Source of the DNA: Siphonodentalium dalli
Lineage: Eukaryota > Mollusca > Scaphopoda > Gadilida > Siphonodentaliidae
Direction: 5' to 3'
Length of the DNA: 64,000 nt
NCBI GenBank assembly: GCA_032622095.1
Contig: CP136063.1
Span: forward strand, 269,011,426 to 269,075,425
Below are positions 14,301-29,149 of the stretch, in pieces. The notes beneath the pieces were generated by a model that saw nothing but the letters and a program-made list of their open reading frames with translations, was not told where the DNA came from and did no database searches. Both the position numbers and the translations under genes were made by a program. How positions within the stretch are numbered: position 1 is the first letter of the stretch; each line of letters opens with the position of its first letter.

Positions 14301-15025
14301 GGGGATGGCAAATAAGAAATTGACAAATTTTGAAGGAAATTTCGTATAGTTTGAACATTTAGTGGCACAAGCTGTCGCTATATGGCCACATAATCACAAT
14401 TTCTACCCGCCTTACAGAAAACCCGGACCAGTTGACGGTCGGTTGACCACCCACGGATATCCTGGGGGGATGGCAAATAAGAAATCGACCAATTTTGAAC
14501 GAAAAATTTCGTATAGTTTGAACATTCAGTGGCACAAGCTGTCGCTATATGGCCACATAATCACCATTTCTACCCGCCTTACAGAAAATCCGGACCAGTT
14601 GACCGTCGGCTGACCACCCACGGATATCCTGGGGGGGATGGCAAATAAGAAATCGACCAATTTTGAAAGAAATTTCGTATAGTTTGAACATTTAGTGGCA
14701 CAAGCTGTCGGTATATGGCCACATAATCACCATTTCTACCCGCCTTACAGAAAACCCGGACCAGTTGACGGTCGGTTGACCACCCACGGATATCCTGGGG
14801 GGATGGCAAATAAGAAATCGACAAATTTTGAAGGAAATTTCGTATATTTTGAATATTTAGTGGCACAAGCTGTCGCTATATGGCCACATAATCACCATTT
14901 CTACCCGTCTTACAGAAAACCCGGACCAGTTGACCGTCGGTTGACCACCCACGGATATCCTAAGGGATGGCAAATAAGAAATCGACAAATTTTGAAGGAA
15001 ATTTCGTATAGTTTGAACATTTAGT
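11400..15025 (+). repeat. 1,980-bp (12-monomer) tandem higher-order repeat in Sat1
   Basis: Sequence from about 11,400 to 13,045 recurs at an offset of exactly 1,980 bp (12 x 165). Markers: CTTACCGAAAAATCC at about 11,606 and 13,586, CATTTGTACCCGCATTAC at about 11,758 and 13,738, GACCTTCGG at about 12,289 and 14,269, and GAACGAAAAATTTCG at about 12,517 and 14,497. A more diverged partial third copy follows from about 15,180 (CTTACCGACAAATCC). Confidence 0.85.
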
Positions 15026-18000
15026 GGCACAATCTGTCGCTATATGGCCACATAATCACCATTTCTACCCGTCTTACAGAAAATCCGGACCAGTTGACCG
15101 TCGGTTGACCACCCACGGATATCCTGGGGGATGGCAAATAAGAAATCGACCAATTTTGAAGGAAATTTCGTATTGTTTGAACATTTAGTGGCACAAGCTG
15201 TCGCTATATGGCCACATAATCACCATTTCTACCCGTCTTACCGACAAATCCGGACCAGTTGACCGTCGGTTGACCACCCACGGATATCCTGGGGGGATGG
15301 CAAATAAGAAATCGACCAATTTTGAAGGAAATTCCTATAGTTTGAACATTTAGAGGCACAAGCTGTCGCTATATGGCCACATAATCACCATTTGTACCCG
15401 CATTACAGAAAACCCGGACCAGTTGACCGTCGGTTGACCACCCACGGATTGCCTGGGGGATGGCAAATAAGAAATCGACCAATTTTGAAGGAAATTTCGT
15501 ATAGTTTGAACATTTAGTGGCACAAGCTGTCGCTATATGGCCACATAATCACCATTTCTACCCGCCTTACAGAAAACCCGGACCAGTTGACCGTCGGTTG
15601 ACCACCCACGGATATCCTGGGGGAATGGCAAATAAGAAATCGACAAATTTTGAAGGAAATTTCGTATAGTTTGAACATTTAGTGGCACAAGCTGTCGCTA
15701 TATGGCCACATAATCACCATTTCTACCCCCCTTACAGAAAATCCGGACCAGTTGACGGTCGGTTGACCACCCACGGATATCCTGGGGGATGGCAAATAAG
15801 AAATCGACCAATTTTGAAGGATATTTCGTATAGTTTGAACATTTAGTGGCACAGGCTGTCGCTATATGGCCACATAATCACCATTTCTACCCGCCTTACA
15901 TAAATCGCGGACCAGTTGACCGTCGGCTGACCACCCACGGATATCCTGGGGGGATGGCAAATAAGAAATCGACCAATTTTGAAGGAAATTTCGTATTGTT
16001 TGAACATTTGGTGGCACAAGCTGTCGCTATATGGCCACATAATCACCATTTCTACCCGTCTTACAGAAAATCCGGACCAGTTGACCGTCGGTTGACCACC
16101 CACGGATATCCTGGGGGGATGGCAAATAAGAAATCGACCAATTTTGAAAGAAATTTCGTATAGTTTGAACATTTAGTGGCACAAGCTGTCGCTATATGGC
16201 CACATAATCACCATTTCTACCCGTCTTACAGAAAATCCGGACCAGTTGACCGTCGGTTGACCACCCACGGATATCCTGGGGGGGTGGCAAATAAGAAATC
16301 GACCAATTTTGAAAGAAATTTCGTATAGTTTGAACATTTAGTGGCACAAGCTTTCGCTATATGGCCACATAATCACCATTTCTACCCGCCTTACAGAAAA
16401 CGCGGACCAGTTGACCGTCGGTTGACCACCCACGGATATCCTGGGGGGATGGCAAATAAGAAATCGACAAATTTTGAAGGAAATTTCGTATAGTTTGAAC
16501 ATTTAGTGGCACAAGCTGTCGCTATATGGCCACATAATCACAATTTCTACCCGCCTTACAGAAAACCCGGACCAGTTGACGGTCGGTTGACCACCCACGG
16601 ATATCCTGGGGGGATGGCAAATAAGAAATCGACCAATTTTGAAGGAAATTTCGTATAGTTTGAACATTTAGTGGCACAAGCTGTCGCTATATGGCCACAT
16701 AATCACAATTTATTCCCGCCTTACAGAAAATCCGGACCAGTTGACCGTCGGTTGACCACCCACGGATATCCTGGGGGGATGGCAAATAAGAAATCGACCA
16801 ATTTTGAAGGAAATTTCGTATAGTTTGAACATTTAGTGGCACAAGCTGTCGCTATATGGCCACATAATCACCATTTCTACCCGCCTTACAGAAAACCAGG
16901 ACCAGTTGACCGTCGGATGACCAGCCACGGATATCCTGGGGGGATGGCAAATAAGAAATCGACCAATTTTGAAGGAAATTTCGTATAGTTTGAACATTTA
17001 GTTGCACAATCTGTCGCTATATTGCCACATAATCACCATTTCTACCCGCCTTACAGAAAACCCGGACCAGTTGACCGTCGGTTGACCACCCACGGATATC
17101 CTGGGGGGATGGCAAATAAGAAATCGACAAATTTTGAAGGAAATTTCGTATATTTTGAATATTTAGTGGCACAAGCTGTCGCTATATGGCCACATAATCA
17201 CCATTTCTACCCGCCTTACAGAAAACCCGGACCAGTTGACCGTCGGTTGACCACCCACGGATATCCTGGGGGATGGCAAATAAGAAATCGACCAATTTTG
17301 AAGGAAATTTCGTATAGTTTGAACATTTAGTGGCACAAGCTGTCTCTATATGGCCACATAATCACCATTTCTACCCGCCTTACCGAAAAATCCGGACCAG
17401 TTGACCGTCGGTTGACCACCCACGGATATCCTGGGGGGATGGCAAATAAGAAATCGACCAATTTTGAAGGAAATTCCTATAGTTTGAACATTTAGTGGCA
17501 CAAGCTGTCGCTATATGGCCACATAATCACCATTTCTACCCGCCTTACAGAAAACCCGGACCAGTTGGCGGTCGGTTGACCACCCACGGATATCCTGGGG
17601 GGATGGCAATTAAGAAATCGACCAATTTTGAAGGAAATTTCGTATAGTTTGAACATTTAGTGGCACAAGCTGCCGCTATATGGCCACATAATCACCATTT
17701 CTACCCGCCTTACAGAAAACGCGAACCAGTTGACCGTCGGTTGACCACCCACGGATATCCTGGGGGGATGGCAAATAAGAAATCGACAAATTTTGAAGGA
17801 AATTTCGTATAGTTTGAACATTTAGTGGCACAAGCTGTCGCTATATGGCCACATAATCACAATTTCTACCCGCCTTACAGAAAACCCGGACCAGTTGACG
17901 GTCGGTTGACCACCCACGGATATCCTGGGGGGATGGCAAATAAGAAATCGACCAATTTTGAAGGAAATTTCGTATAGTTTGAACATTTAGTGGCACAAGC

Positions 18001-18179
18001 TGTCGCTATATGGCCACATAATCACAATTCTTCCCGCCTTACAGAAAATCCGGTCCAGTTGACCGTCGGTTGACCACCCACGGATATCATGGGGGGATGG
18101 CAAATAAGAAATCGACCAATTTTGAAGGAAATTTCGTATAGTTTGAACATTTAGTGGCACAAGCTGTCGCTATATGGCC

Positions 18180-21100
18180 ACATAATCACAATTTCTACCC
18201 GCCTTACAGAAAACCCGGACCAGTTGACGGTCGGTTGACCACCCACGGATATCCTGGGGGGATGGCAAATAAGAAATCGACCAATTTTGAAGGAAATTTC
18301 GTATAGTTTGAACATTTAGTGGCACAAGCTGTCGCTATATGGCCACATAATCACAATTTCTTCCCGCCTTACAGAAAATCCGGTCCAGTTGACCGTTGGT
18401 TGACCACCCACGGATATCATGGGGGAATGGCAAATAAGAAATCGACCAATTTTGAAGGAAATTTCGTATAGTTTGAACATTTAGTGGCACAAGCTGTCGC
18501 TATATGGCCACATAATCACCATTTCTACCCGCCTTACAGAAAACCCGGACCAGTTGACCGTCGGTTGACCACCCACGGATATCCTGGGGGGATGGCAAAT
18601 AAGAAATCGACAAATTTTGAAGGAAATTTCGTATACTTTGAACATTTAGTGGCACAAGCTGTCGCTATATGGCCACATAATCACAATTTCTACCCGCCTT
18701 ACAGAAAACCCGGACCAGATGACCGTCGGTAGACCACCCACGGATATCCTGGGGGGATGGCAAATAAGAAATCGACAAATTTTGAAGGAAATTTCATATA
18801 GTTTGAACATTTAATGGCACAAGCTGTCGCTATATGGTCACATAATCACCATTTCTACCCGCCTTACAGAAAATCCGGACCAGTTGACCGTCGGTTGACC
18901 ACCCACGGATATCCTGGGAGGATGGCAAATAAGAAATCGACCAATTTTAAAGGAAATTTCGTATAGTTTGAACATTTAGTGGCACAAGCTGTCGCTATAT
19001 GGCCACATACTCACCATTTCTACCCGCCTTACAGAAAACCCGGACCAGTTGACCGTCGGTTGACCACCCACGGATATCCTGGGGGGATGGCAAATAAGAA
19101 ATCGACCAATTTTGAAGGAAATTTCGTATAGTTTGAACATTTAGTGGCACAAGCTGTCGCTATATGGCCACATAATCACCATTTCTACCCGCCTTACAGA
19201 AAACCCGGACCAGTTGACAGTCGGTTGACCACCCACGGGTATCCTGGGGGGATGGCAAATAAGAAATCGACAAATTTTGAAGGAAATTTCGTATAGTTTG
19301 AACATTTAGTGGCAAAGCTGTCGCTATATGGCCACATAATCACCATTTCTACCCGCCTTTCAGAAAACCCGGACCAGTTGACCGTCGGTTGACCACCCAC
19401 GGATATCCTGGGGGGATGACAAATAAGAAATCGACAAATTTTGAAGGATATTTCGTATAGTTTGAACATTTAGTGGCACAAGCTGTCGCTATATGGCCAC
19501 ATAATCACCATTTCTACCCGCCTTACAGAAAATCCGGACCAGTTGACCGTCGGCTGACCACCCACGGATATCCTGGGGGATGGCAACTAAGAAATCGACC
19601 AATTTTGAAGGAAATTTCGTATAGTTTGAACATTTAGTGGCACAAGCTGTCGCTATATGGCCACATAATCACCATTTCTACCCGTCTTACAGAAAATCCG
19701 GACCAGTTGACCGTCGGTTGACCACCCACGGATATCCTGGGGGGATGGCAAATAAGAAATCGACCAATTTTGAAGGAAATTTCGTATAGTTTGAACATTT
19801 AGTGGCACAAGCTGCCGCTATATGGCCACATAATCACCATTTCTACCCGCCTTACAGAAAACGCGGACCAGTTGACCGTCGGTTGACCACCCACGGATAT
19901 CCTGGGGGGATGGCAAATAAGAAATCGACAAATTTTGAAGGAAATTTCGTATAGTTTGAACATTTAGTGGCACAAGCTGTCGCTATATGGCCACATAATC
20001 ACAATTTCTACCCGCCTTACAGAAAACCCGGACCAGTTGACGGTCGGTTGACCACCCACGGATATCCTGGGGGGATGGCAAATAAGAAATCGACCAATTT
20101 TGAAGGAAATTTCGTATACATTTAGTTTGAACATTTAGTGGCACAAGCTGTCGCTATATGGCCACATAATCACAATTCTTCCCGCCTTACAGAAAATCCG
20201 GTCCAGTTGACCGTCGGTTGACCACCCACGGATATCATGGGGGGATGGCAAATAAGAAATCGACCAATTTTGAAGGAAATTTCGTATAGTTTGAACATTT
20301 AGTGGCACAAGCTGTCGCTATATGGCCACATAATCACCATTTCTACCCGCCTTACAGAAAACCCGGACCAGTTGACCGTCGGTTGACCACCCACGGATAT
20401 CCTGGGGGGATGGCAAATAAGAAATCGACAAATTTTGAAGGAAATTTCGTATACTTTAAACATTTAGTGGCACAAGCTGTCGCTATATGGCCACATAATC
20501 ACCATTTCTACCCGCATTACAGAAAACCCGGACCAGTTGACCGTCAGTTGACCACCCACGGATATCCTGGGGGGATGGCAAATAAGAAATCGACAAATTT
20601 TGAAGAAATGTTCGTATAGTTTGAACATTTAGTGGCACAAGCTGTCGCTATATGGCCACATAATCACAATTTCTACCCGCCTTACAGAAAACCCGGACCA
20701 GTTGACCGTCGGTTGACCACCCACGGATATCCTGGGGGGATGGCAAATAAGAAATCGACAAATTTTGAAGGAAATTTCATATAGTTTGAACATTTAATGG
20801 CACAAGCTGTCGCTATATGGTCACATAATCACCATTTCTACCCGCCTTACAGAAAATCCGGACCAGTTGACCGTCGGTTGACCACCCACGGATATCCTGG
20901 GGGGATGGCAAATAAGAAATCGACCAATTTTAAAGGAAATTTCGTATAGTTTGAACATTTAGTGGCACCAGCTGTCGCTATATGGCCACATAATCACCAT
21001 TTCTACCCGCCTTACAGAAAACCCGGACCAGTTGACCGTCGGTTGACCACTCACGGATATCCTGGGGGGATGGCAAATAAGAAATCGACCAATTTTGAAG

Positions 21101-24100
21101 GAAATTTCGTATAGTTTGAACATCTAGTGGCACAAGCTGTCGCTATATGGCCACATAATCACCATTTCTACCCGCCTTACAGAAAACCCGGACCAGTTGA
21201 CCGTCGGTTGACCACCCACGGATATCCTGGAGGGATGGCAAATAAGAAATCGACCAATTTTGAAGAACATTTTGTATAGTTTGAACATTTAGTGGCACAA
21301 GCTGTCGCTATATGGCCACATAATCACAATTTCTACCCGCCTTACAGAAAACCCGGACCAGTTGACCGTCGGTTGACCACACACGGATATCCTGGGGGGA
21401 TAGCAAATAAGAAATCGACCAATTTTGAAGGAAATTTCGTATAGTTTGAACATTTAGTGGCACAAGCTGTCGCTATATGGCCACATAATCACAATTTCTA
21501 CCCGCCTTACAGAAAACCCGGACCAGTTGACGGTCGGTTGACCACCCACGGATATCCTGGGGGGATGGCAAATAAGAAATCGACCAATTTTGAAGGAAAT
21601 TTCGTATAGTTTGAACATTTAGTGGCACAAGCTGTCGCTATATGGCCACATAATCACAATTTCTTCCCGCCTTACAGAAAATCCGGTCCAGTTGACCGTT
21701 GGTTGACCACCCACGGATATCATGGGGGAATGGCAAATAAGAAATCGACCAATTTTGAAGGAAATTTCGTATAGTTTGAACATTTAGTGGCACAAGCTGT
21801 CGCTATATGGCCACATAATCACCATTTCTACCCGCCTTACAGAAAACCCGGACCAGTTGACCGTCGGTTGACCACCCACGGATATCCTGGGGGGATGGCA
21901 AATAAGAAATCGACAAATTTTGAAGGAAATTTCGTATACTTTGAACATTTAGTGGCACAAGCTGTCGCTATATGGCCACATAATCACAATTTCTACCCGC
22001 CTTACAGAAAACCCGGACCAGATGACCGTCGGTAGACCACCCACGGATATCCTGGGGGGATGGCAAATAAGAAATCGACAAATTTTGAAGGAAATTTCAT
22101 ATAGTTTGAACATTTAATGGCACAAGCTGTCGCTATATGGTCACATAATCACCATTTCTACCCGCCTTACAGAAAATCCGGACCAGTTGACCGTCGGTTG
22201 ACCACCCACGGATATCCTGGGAGGATGGCAAATAAGAAATCGACCAATTTTAAAGGAAATTTCGTATAGTTTGAACATTTAGTGGCACAAGCTGTCGCTA
22301 TATGGCCACATACTCACCATTTCTACCCGCCTTACAGAAAACCCGGACCAGTTGACCGTCGGTTGACCACCCACGGATATCCTGGGGGGATGGCAAATAA
22401 GAAATCGACCAATTTTGAAGGAAATTTCGTATAGTTTGAACATCTAGTGGCACAAGCTGTCGCTATATGGCCACATAATCACCATTTCTACCCGCCTTAC
22501 AGAAAACCCGGACCAGTTGACAGTCGGTTGACCACCCACGGGTATCCTGGGGGGATGGCAAATAAGAAATCGACAAATTTTGAAGGAAATTTCGTATAGT
22601 TTGAACATTTAGTGGCAAAGCTGTCGCTATATGGCCACATAATCACCATTTCTACCCGCCTTTCAGAAAACCCGGACCAGTTGACCGTCGGTTGACCACC
22701 CACGGATATCCTGGGGGGATGACAAATAAGAAATCGACAAATTTTGAAGGATATTTCGTATAGTTTGAACATTTAGTGGCACAAGCTGTCGCTATATGGC
22801 CACATAATCACCATTTCTACCCGCCTTACAGAAAATCCGGACCAGTTGACCGTCGGCTGACCACCCACGGATATCCTGGGGGATGGCAACTAAGAAATCG
22901 ACCAATTTTGAAGGAAATTTCGTATAGTTTGAACATTTAGTGGCACAAGCTGTCGCTATATGGCCACATAATCACCATTTCTACCCGTCTTACAGAAAAT
23001 CCGGACCAGTTGACCGTCGGTTGACCACCCACGGATATCCTGGGGGGATGGCAAATAAGAAATCGACCAATTTTGAAGGAAATTTCGTATAGTTTGAACA
23101 TTTAGTGGCACAAGCTGCCGCTATATGGCCACATAATCACCATTTCTACCCGCCTTACAGAAAACGCGGACCAGTTGACCGTCGGTTGACCACCCACGGA
23201 TATCCTGGGGGGATGGCAAATAAGAAATCGACAAATTTTGAAGGAAATTTCGTATAGTTTGAACATTTAGTGGCACAAGCTGTCGCTATATGGCCACATA
23301 ATCACAATTTCTACCCGCCTTACAGAAAACCCGGACCAGTTGACGGTCGGTTGACCACCCACGGATATCCTGGGGGGATGGCAAATAAGAAATCGACCAA
23401 TTTTGAAGGAAATTTCGTATACATTTAGTTTGAACATTTAGTGGCACAAGCTGTCGCTATATGGCCACATAATCACAATTCTTCCCGCCTTACAGAAAAT
23501 CCGGTCCAGTTGACCGTCGGTTGACCACCCACGGATATCATGGGGGGATGGCAAATAAGAAATCGACCAATTTTGAAGGAAATTTCGTATAGTTTGAACA
23601 TTTAGTGGCACAAGCTGTCGCTATATGGCCACATAATCACCATTTCTACCCGCCTTACAGAAAACCCGGACCAGTTGACCGTCGGTTGACCACCCACGGA
23701 TATCCTGGGGGGATGGCAAATAAGAAATCGACAAATTTTGAAGGAAATTTCGTATACTTTAAACATTTAGTGGCACAAGCTGTCGCTATATGGCCACATA
23801 ATCACCATTTCTACCCGCATTACAGAAAACCCGGACCAGTTGACCGTCAGTTGACCACCCACGGATATCCTGGGGGGATGGCAAATAAGAAATCGACAAA
23901 TTTTGAAGAAATGTTCGTATAGTTTGAACATTTAGTGGCACAAGCTGTCGCTATATGGCCACATAATCACAATTTCTACCCGCCTTACAGAAAACCCGGA
24001 CCAGTTGACCGTCGGTTGACCACCCACGGATATCCTGGGGGGATGGCAAATAAGAAATCGACAAATTTTGAAGGAAATTTCATATAGTTTGAACATTTAA

Positions 24101-24783
24101 TGGCACAAGCTGTCGCTATATGGTCACATAATCACCATTTCTACCCGCCTTACAGAAAATCCGGACCAGTTGACCGTCGGTTGACCACCCACGGATATCC
24201 TGGGGGGATGGCAAATAAGAAATCGACCAATTTTAAAGGAAATTTCGTATAGTTTGAACATTTAGTGGCACCAGCTGTCGCTATATGGCCACATAATCAC
24301 CATTTCTACCCGCCTTACAGAAAACCCGGACCAGTTGACCGTCGGTTGACCACTCACGGATATCCTGGGGGGATGGCAAATAAGAAATCGACCAATTTTG
24401 AAGGAAATTTCGTATAGTTTGAACATCTAGTGGCACAAGCTGTCGCTATATGGCCACATAATCACCATTTCTACCCGCCTTACAGAAAACCCGGACCAGT
24501 TGACCGTCGGTTGACCACCCACGGATATCCTGGAGGGATGGCAAATAAGAAATCGACCAATTTTGAAGAACATTTTGTATAGTTTGAACATTTAGTGGCA
24601 CAAGCTGTCGCTATATGGCCACATAATCACAATTTCTACCCGCCTTACAGAAAACCCGGACCAGTTGACCGTCGGTTGACCACACACGGATATCCTGGGG
24701 GGATAGCAAATAAGAAATCGACCAATTTTGAAGGAAATTTCGTATAGTTTGAACATTTAGTGGCACAAGCTGTCGCTATATGG
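18180..24783 (+). repeat. 3,303-bp (20-monomer) tandem duplication in Sat1
   Basis: Copy 1 is about 18,180-21,480 and copy 2 about 21,483-24,783, with an offset of 3,303 bp. Shared private markers: GACCGTTGGTTGACC followed by CATGGGGGAATGG, GACCGTCGGTAGACC, the GGCAAAGCTGTCG deletion, CCTTTCAGAAAACC, and the GTATACATTTAG insertion. Divergence between copies is a handful of bases (for example TTTAGTGG versus TCTAGTGG near 19,140/22,443), so the duplication is recent. Confidence 0.85.
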
Positions 24784-27700
24784 CCACATAATCACCATTT
24801 CTACCCGTCTTACAGAAAATCCGGACCAGTTGACCGTCGGTTGACCGCCCACGGATATCCTGGGGGGATGGCAAATAAGAAATCGACCAATTTTGAAGGA
24901 AATTTCGTATAGTTTGAACATTTAGTGGCACAAGCTGCCGATATATGGCCACATAATCACAATTTCTACCCGCCTTACAGAAAACGCGGACCAGTTGACC
25001 GTCGGTTGACCACCCACGGATATCCTGGGGGGATGGCAAATAAGAAATCGACAAATTTTGAAGGAAATTTCGTATAGTTTGAACATTTAGTGGCACAAGC
25101 TGTCGCTATATGGCCACATAATCACAATTTCTACCCGCCTTACAGAAAACCCGGACCAGTTGACGGTCGGTTGACCACCCACGGATATCCTGGGGGGATG
25201 GCAAATAAGAAATCGACCAATTTTGAAGGAAATTTCGTATAGTTTGAACATTTAGTGGCACAAGCTGTCGCTATATGGCCACATAATCACCATTTATTCC
25301 CGCCTTACAGAAAATCCGGACCAGTTGACCGTCGGTTGACCACCCACGGATATCCTGGGGGGATGGCAAATAAGAAATCGACCAATTTTGAAAGAAATTT
25401 CGTATAGTTTGAACATTTAGTGGCACAAGCTGTCGCTATATGGCCACATAATCACCATTTCTACCCGCCTTACAGAAAACCCGGACCAGTTGACGGTCGG
25501 TTGACCACCCACGGATATCCTGGGGGGATGGCAAATAAGAAATCGACCAATTTTGAAGGAAATTTCGTATAGTTTGAACATTTAGTGGCACAAGCTGTCG
25601 CTATATGGCCACATAATCACAATTTCTACCCGCCTTACAGAAAACCCGGACCAGTTGACGGTCGGTTGACCACCCACGGATATCCTGGGGGGATGGCAAA
25701 TAAGAAATCGACAAATTTTGAAGGAAATTTCGTATAGTTTGAACATTTAGTGGCACAAGCTGTCGCTATATGGCCAGTTGACGGTCGGTTGACCACCCAC
25801 GGATATCCTGGGGGGATGGCAAATAAGAAATCGACCAATTTTGAAGGAAATTTCGTATAGTTTGAACATTTAGTGGCACAAGCTGTCGCTATATGGCCAC
25901 ATAATCACAATTCTTCCCGCCTTACAGAAAATCCGGTCCAGTTGACCGTCGGTTGACCACCCACGGATATCATGGGGGGATGAATTTTGAAGGAAATTTC
26001 GTATAGTTTGAACATTTAGTGGCACAAGCTGTCGCTATATGGCCACATAATCACCATTTCTACCCGCCTTACAGAAAACCCGGACCAGTTGACCGTCGGT
26101 TGACCACCCACGGATATCCTGGGGGGATGGCAAATAAGAAATCGACAAATTTTGAAGGAAATTTCGTATACTTTAAACATTTAGTGGCACAAGCTGTCGC
26201 TATATGGCCACATAATCACCATTTCTACCCGCATTACAGAAAACCCGGACCAGTTGACCGTCAGTTGACCACCCACGGATATCCTGGGGGGATGGCAAAT
26301 AAGAAATCGACAAATTTTGAAGAAATTTTCGTATAGTTTGAACATTTAGTGGCACAAGCTGTCGCTATATTGCCACATAATCACAATTTCTACCCGCCTT
26401 ACAGAAAACCCGGACCAGTTGACCGTCGGTTGACCACCCACGGATATCCTGGGGGGATGGCAAATAAGAAATCGACAAATTTTGAAGGAAATTTCATATA
26501 GTTTGAACATTTAATGGCACAAGCTGTCGCTATATGGTCACATAATCACCATTTCTACCCGCCTTACAGAAAATCCGGACCAGTTGACCGTCGGTTGACC
26601 ACCCACGGATATCCTGGGGGGATGGCAAATAAGAAATCGACCAATTTTAAAGGAAATTTCGTATAGTTTGAACATTTAGTGGCACCAGCTGTCGCTATAT
26701 GGCCACATAATCACCATTTCTACCCGCCTTACAGAAAACCCGGACCAGTTGACCGTCGGTTGACCACCCACGGATATCCTGGGGGGATGGCAAATAAGAA
26801 ATCGACCAATTTTGAAGGAAATTTCGTATAGTTTGAACATCTAGTGGCACAAGCTGTCGCTATATGGCCACATAATCACCATTTCTACCCGCCTTACAGA
26901 AAACCCGGACCAGTTGACCGTCGGTTGACCACCCACGGATATCCTGGAGGGATGGCAAATAAGAAATCGACCAATTTTGAAGAACATTTTGTATAGTTTG
27001 AACATTTAGTGGCACAAGCTGTCGCTATATGGCCACATAATCACAATTTCTACCCGCCTTACAGAAAACCCGGACCAGTTGACCGTCGGTTGACCACACA
27101 CGGATATCCTGGGGGGATAGCAAATAAGAAATCGACCAATTTTGAAGGAAATTTCGTATAGTTTGAACATTTAGTGGCACAAGCTGTCGCTATATGGCCA
27201 CATAATCACCATTTCTACCCGTCTTACAGAAAATCCGGACCAGTTGACCGTCGGTTGACCGCCCACGGATATCCTGGGGGGATGGCAAATAAGAAATCGA
27301 CCAATTTTGAAGGAAATTTCGTATAGTTTGAACATTTAGTGGCACAAGCTGCCGATATATGGCCACATAATCACAATTTCTACCCGCCTTACAGAAAACG
27401 CGGACCAGTTGACCGTCGGTTGACCACCCACGGATATCCTGGGGGGATGGCAAATAAGAAATCGACAAATTTTGAAGGAAATTTCGTATAGTTTGAACAT
27501 TTAGTGGCACAAGCTGTCGCTATATGGCCACATAATCACAATTTCTACCCGCCTTACAGAAAACCCGGACCAGTTGACGGTCGGTTGACCACCCACGGAT
27601 ATCCTGGGGGGATGGCAAATAAGAAATCGACCAATTTTGAAGGAAATTTCGTATAGTTTGAACATTTAGTGGCACAAGCTGTCGCTATATGGCCACATAA

Positions 27701-27800
27701 TCACCATTTATTCCCGCCTTACAGAAAATCCGGACCAGTTGACCGTCGGTTGACCACCCACGGATATCCTGGGGGGATGGCAAATAAGAAATCGACCAAT
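23480..27800 (+). repeat. 2,414-bp duplication in Sat1
   Basis: Sequence from about 23,480 to 25,390 recurs at about 25,890-27,800 with an offset of 2,414 bp. Markers: the CCGCATTACAG monomer with CGTATACTTTAAAC, the AACATTTTGTATAG monomer, GACCGCCCACGG, GCTGCCGATATATGG and CATTTATTCCCGCC. It overlaps the end of the 3,303-bp duplication, so it happened later and used part of that copy. Confidence 0.8.
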
Positions 27801-29149
27801 TTTGAAGAAAATTTCGTATAGTTTGAACATTTAGTGGCACAAGCTGTCGCTATATGGCCACATAATCACCATTTCGACCCGCCTTACAGAAAACCCGGAC
27901 CAGTTGACCGTCGGTTGACCACCCACGGATATCCTGGGGGGATGGCAAATAAGAAATCGACAAATTTTGAAGGAAATTTCGTATAGTTTGAACATTTAGT
28001 GGCACAAGCTGTCGCTATATGGCCACATAATCACCATTTCTACCCGCCTTACCGAAAACCCGGACCAGTTGACCATCGGTTGACCACCCACGGATATCCT
28101 GTGGGATGGCAAATAAGAAATCGACCAATTTTGAAGGAAATTTCGTATAGTTTGAACATTTAGTGGCACAAGCTGTCGCTATATGGCCACATAATCACAA
28201 TTTCTACCCGCCTTACAGAAAACCCGGACCAGTTGACCGTCGGTTGACCACCCACGGATATCCTGGAGGGATGGCAAATAAGAAATCGACCAATTTTGAA
28301 GAAAATTTTGTATAGTTTGAACATTTAGTGGCACAAGCTGTCGCTATATGGCCACCTAATCACAATTTCTACCCGCCTTATAGAAAACCCGGACCAGTTG
28401 ACCGTCGGTTGACCACCCACGGATATCCTGGGGGGATGGCAAATAAGAAATCGACCAATTTTGAAGGAAATTTCGTATAGTTTGAACATTTAGTGGCACA
28501 AGCTGTCGCTATATGGCCACATTATCACCATTTCTACCCGCCTTACAGAAAACCCGGACCAGTTGACCGTCGGTTGACCACCCACGGATATCCTGGGGGA
28601 TGGCAAATAAGAAATCGACAAATTTTGAAGGAAATTTCGTATAGTTTGAACATTTAGTGGCAAAGCTATCGCTATATGGCCACATAATCACCATTTCTAC
28701 CCGCCTTTCAGAAAACCCGGACCAGTTGACCGTCGGTTGACCACCCACGGATATCCTGGGGGGATGACAAATAAGAAATCGACAAATTTTGAAGGAAATT
28801 TCGTATAGTTTGAACATTTAGTGGCACAAGCTGTCGCTATATGGCCACATAATCACCATTTCTACCCGCCTTACAGAAAATCCGGACCAGTTGACCGTCG
28901 GCTGACCACCCACGGATATCCTGGGGGATGACAACTAAGAAATCGACCAATTTTGAAGGAAATTTCGTATAGTTTGAACATTTAGTGGCACAAGCTGTCG
29001 CTATATGGCCATATAATCACCATTTCTACCCGTCTTACAGAACATCCGGATCAGTTGACCGTCGGTTGACCACCCACGGATATCCTGGGGGGGATGGCAA
29101 ATAAGAAATCGACCAATTTTGAAGGAAATTTCGTATAGTTTGAACATTT

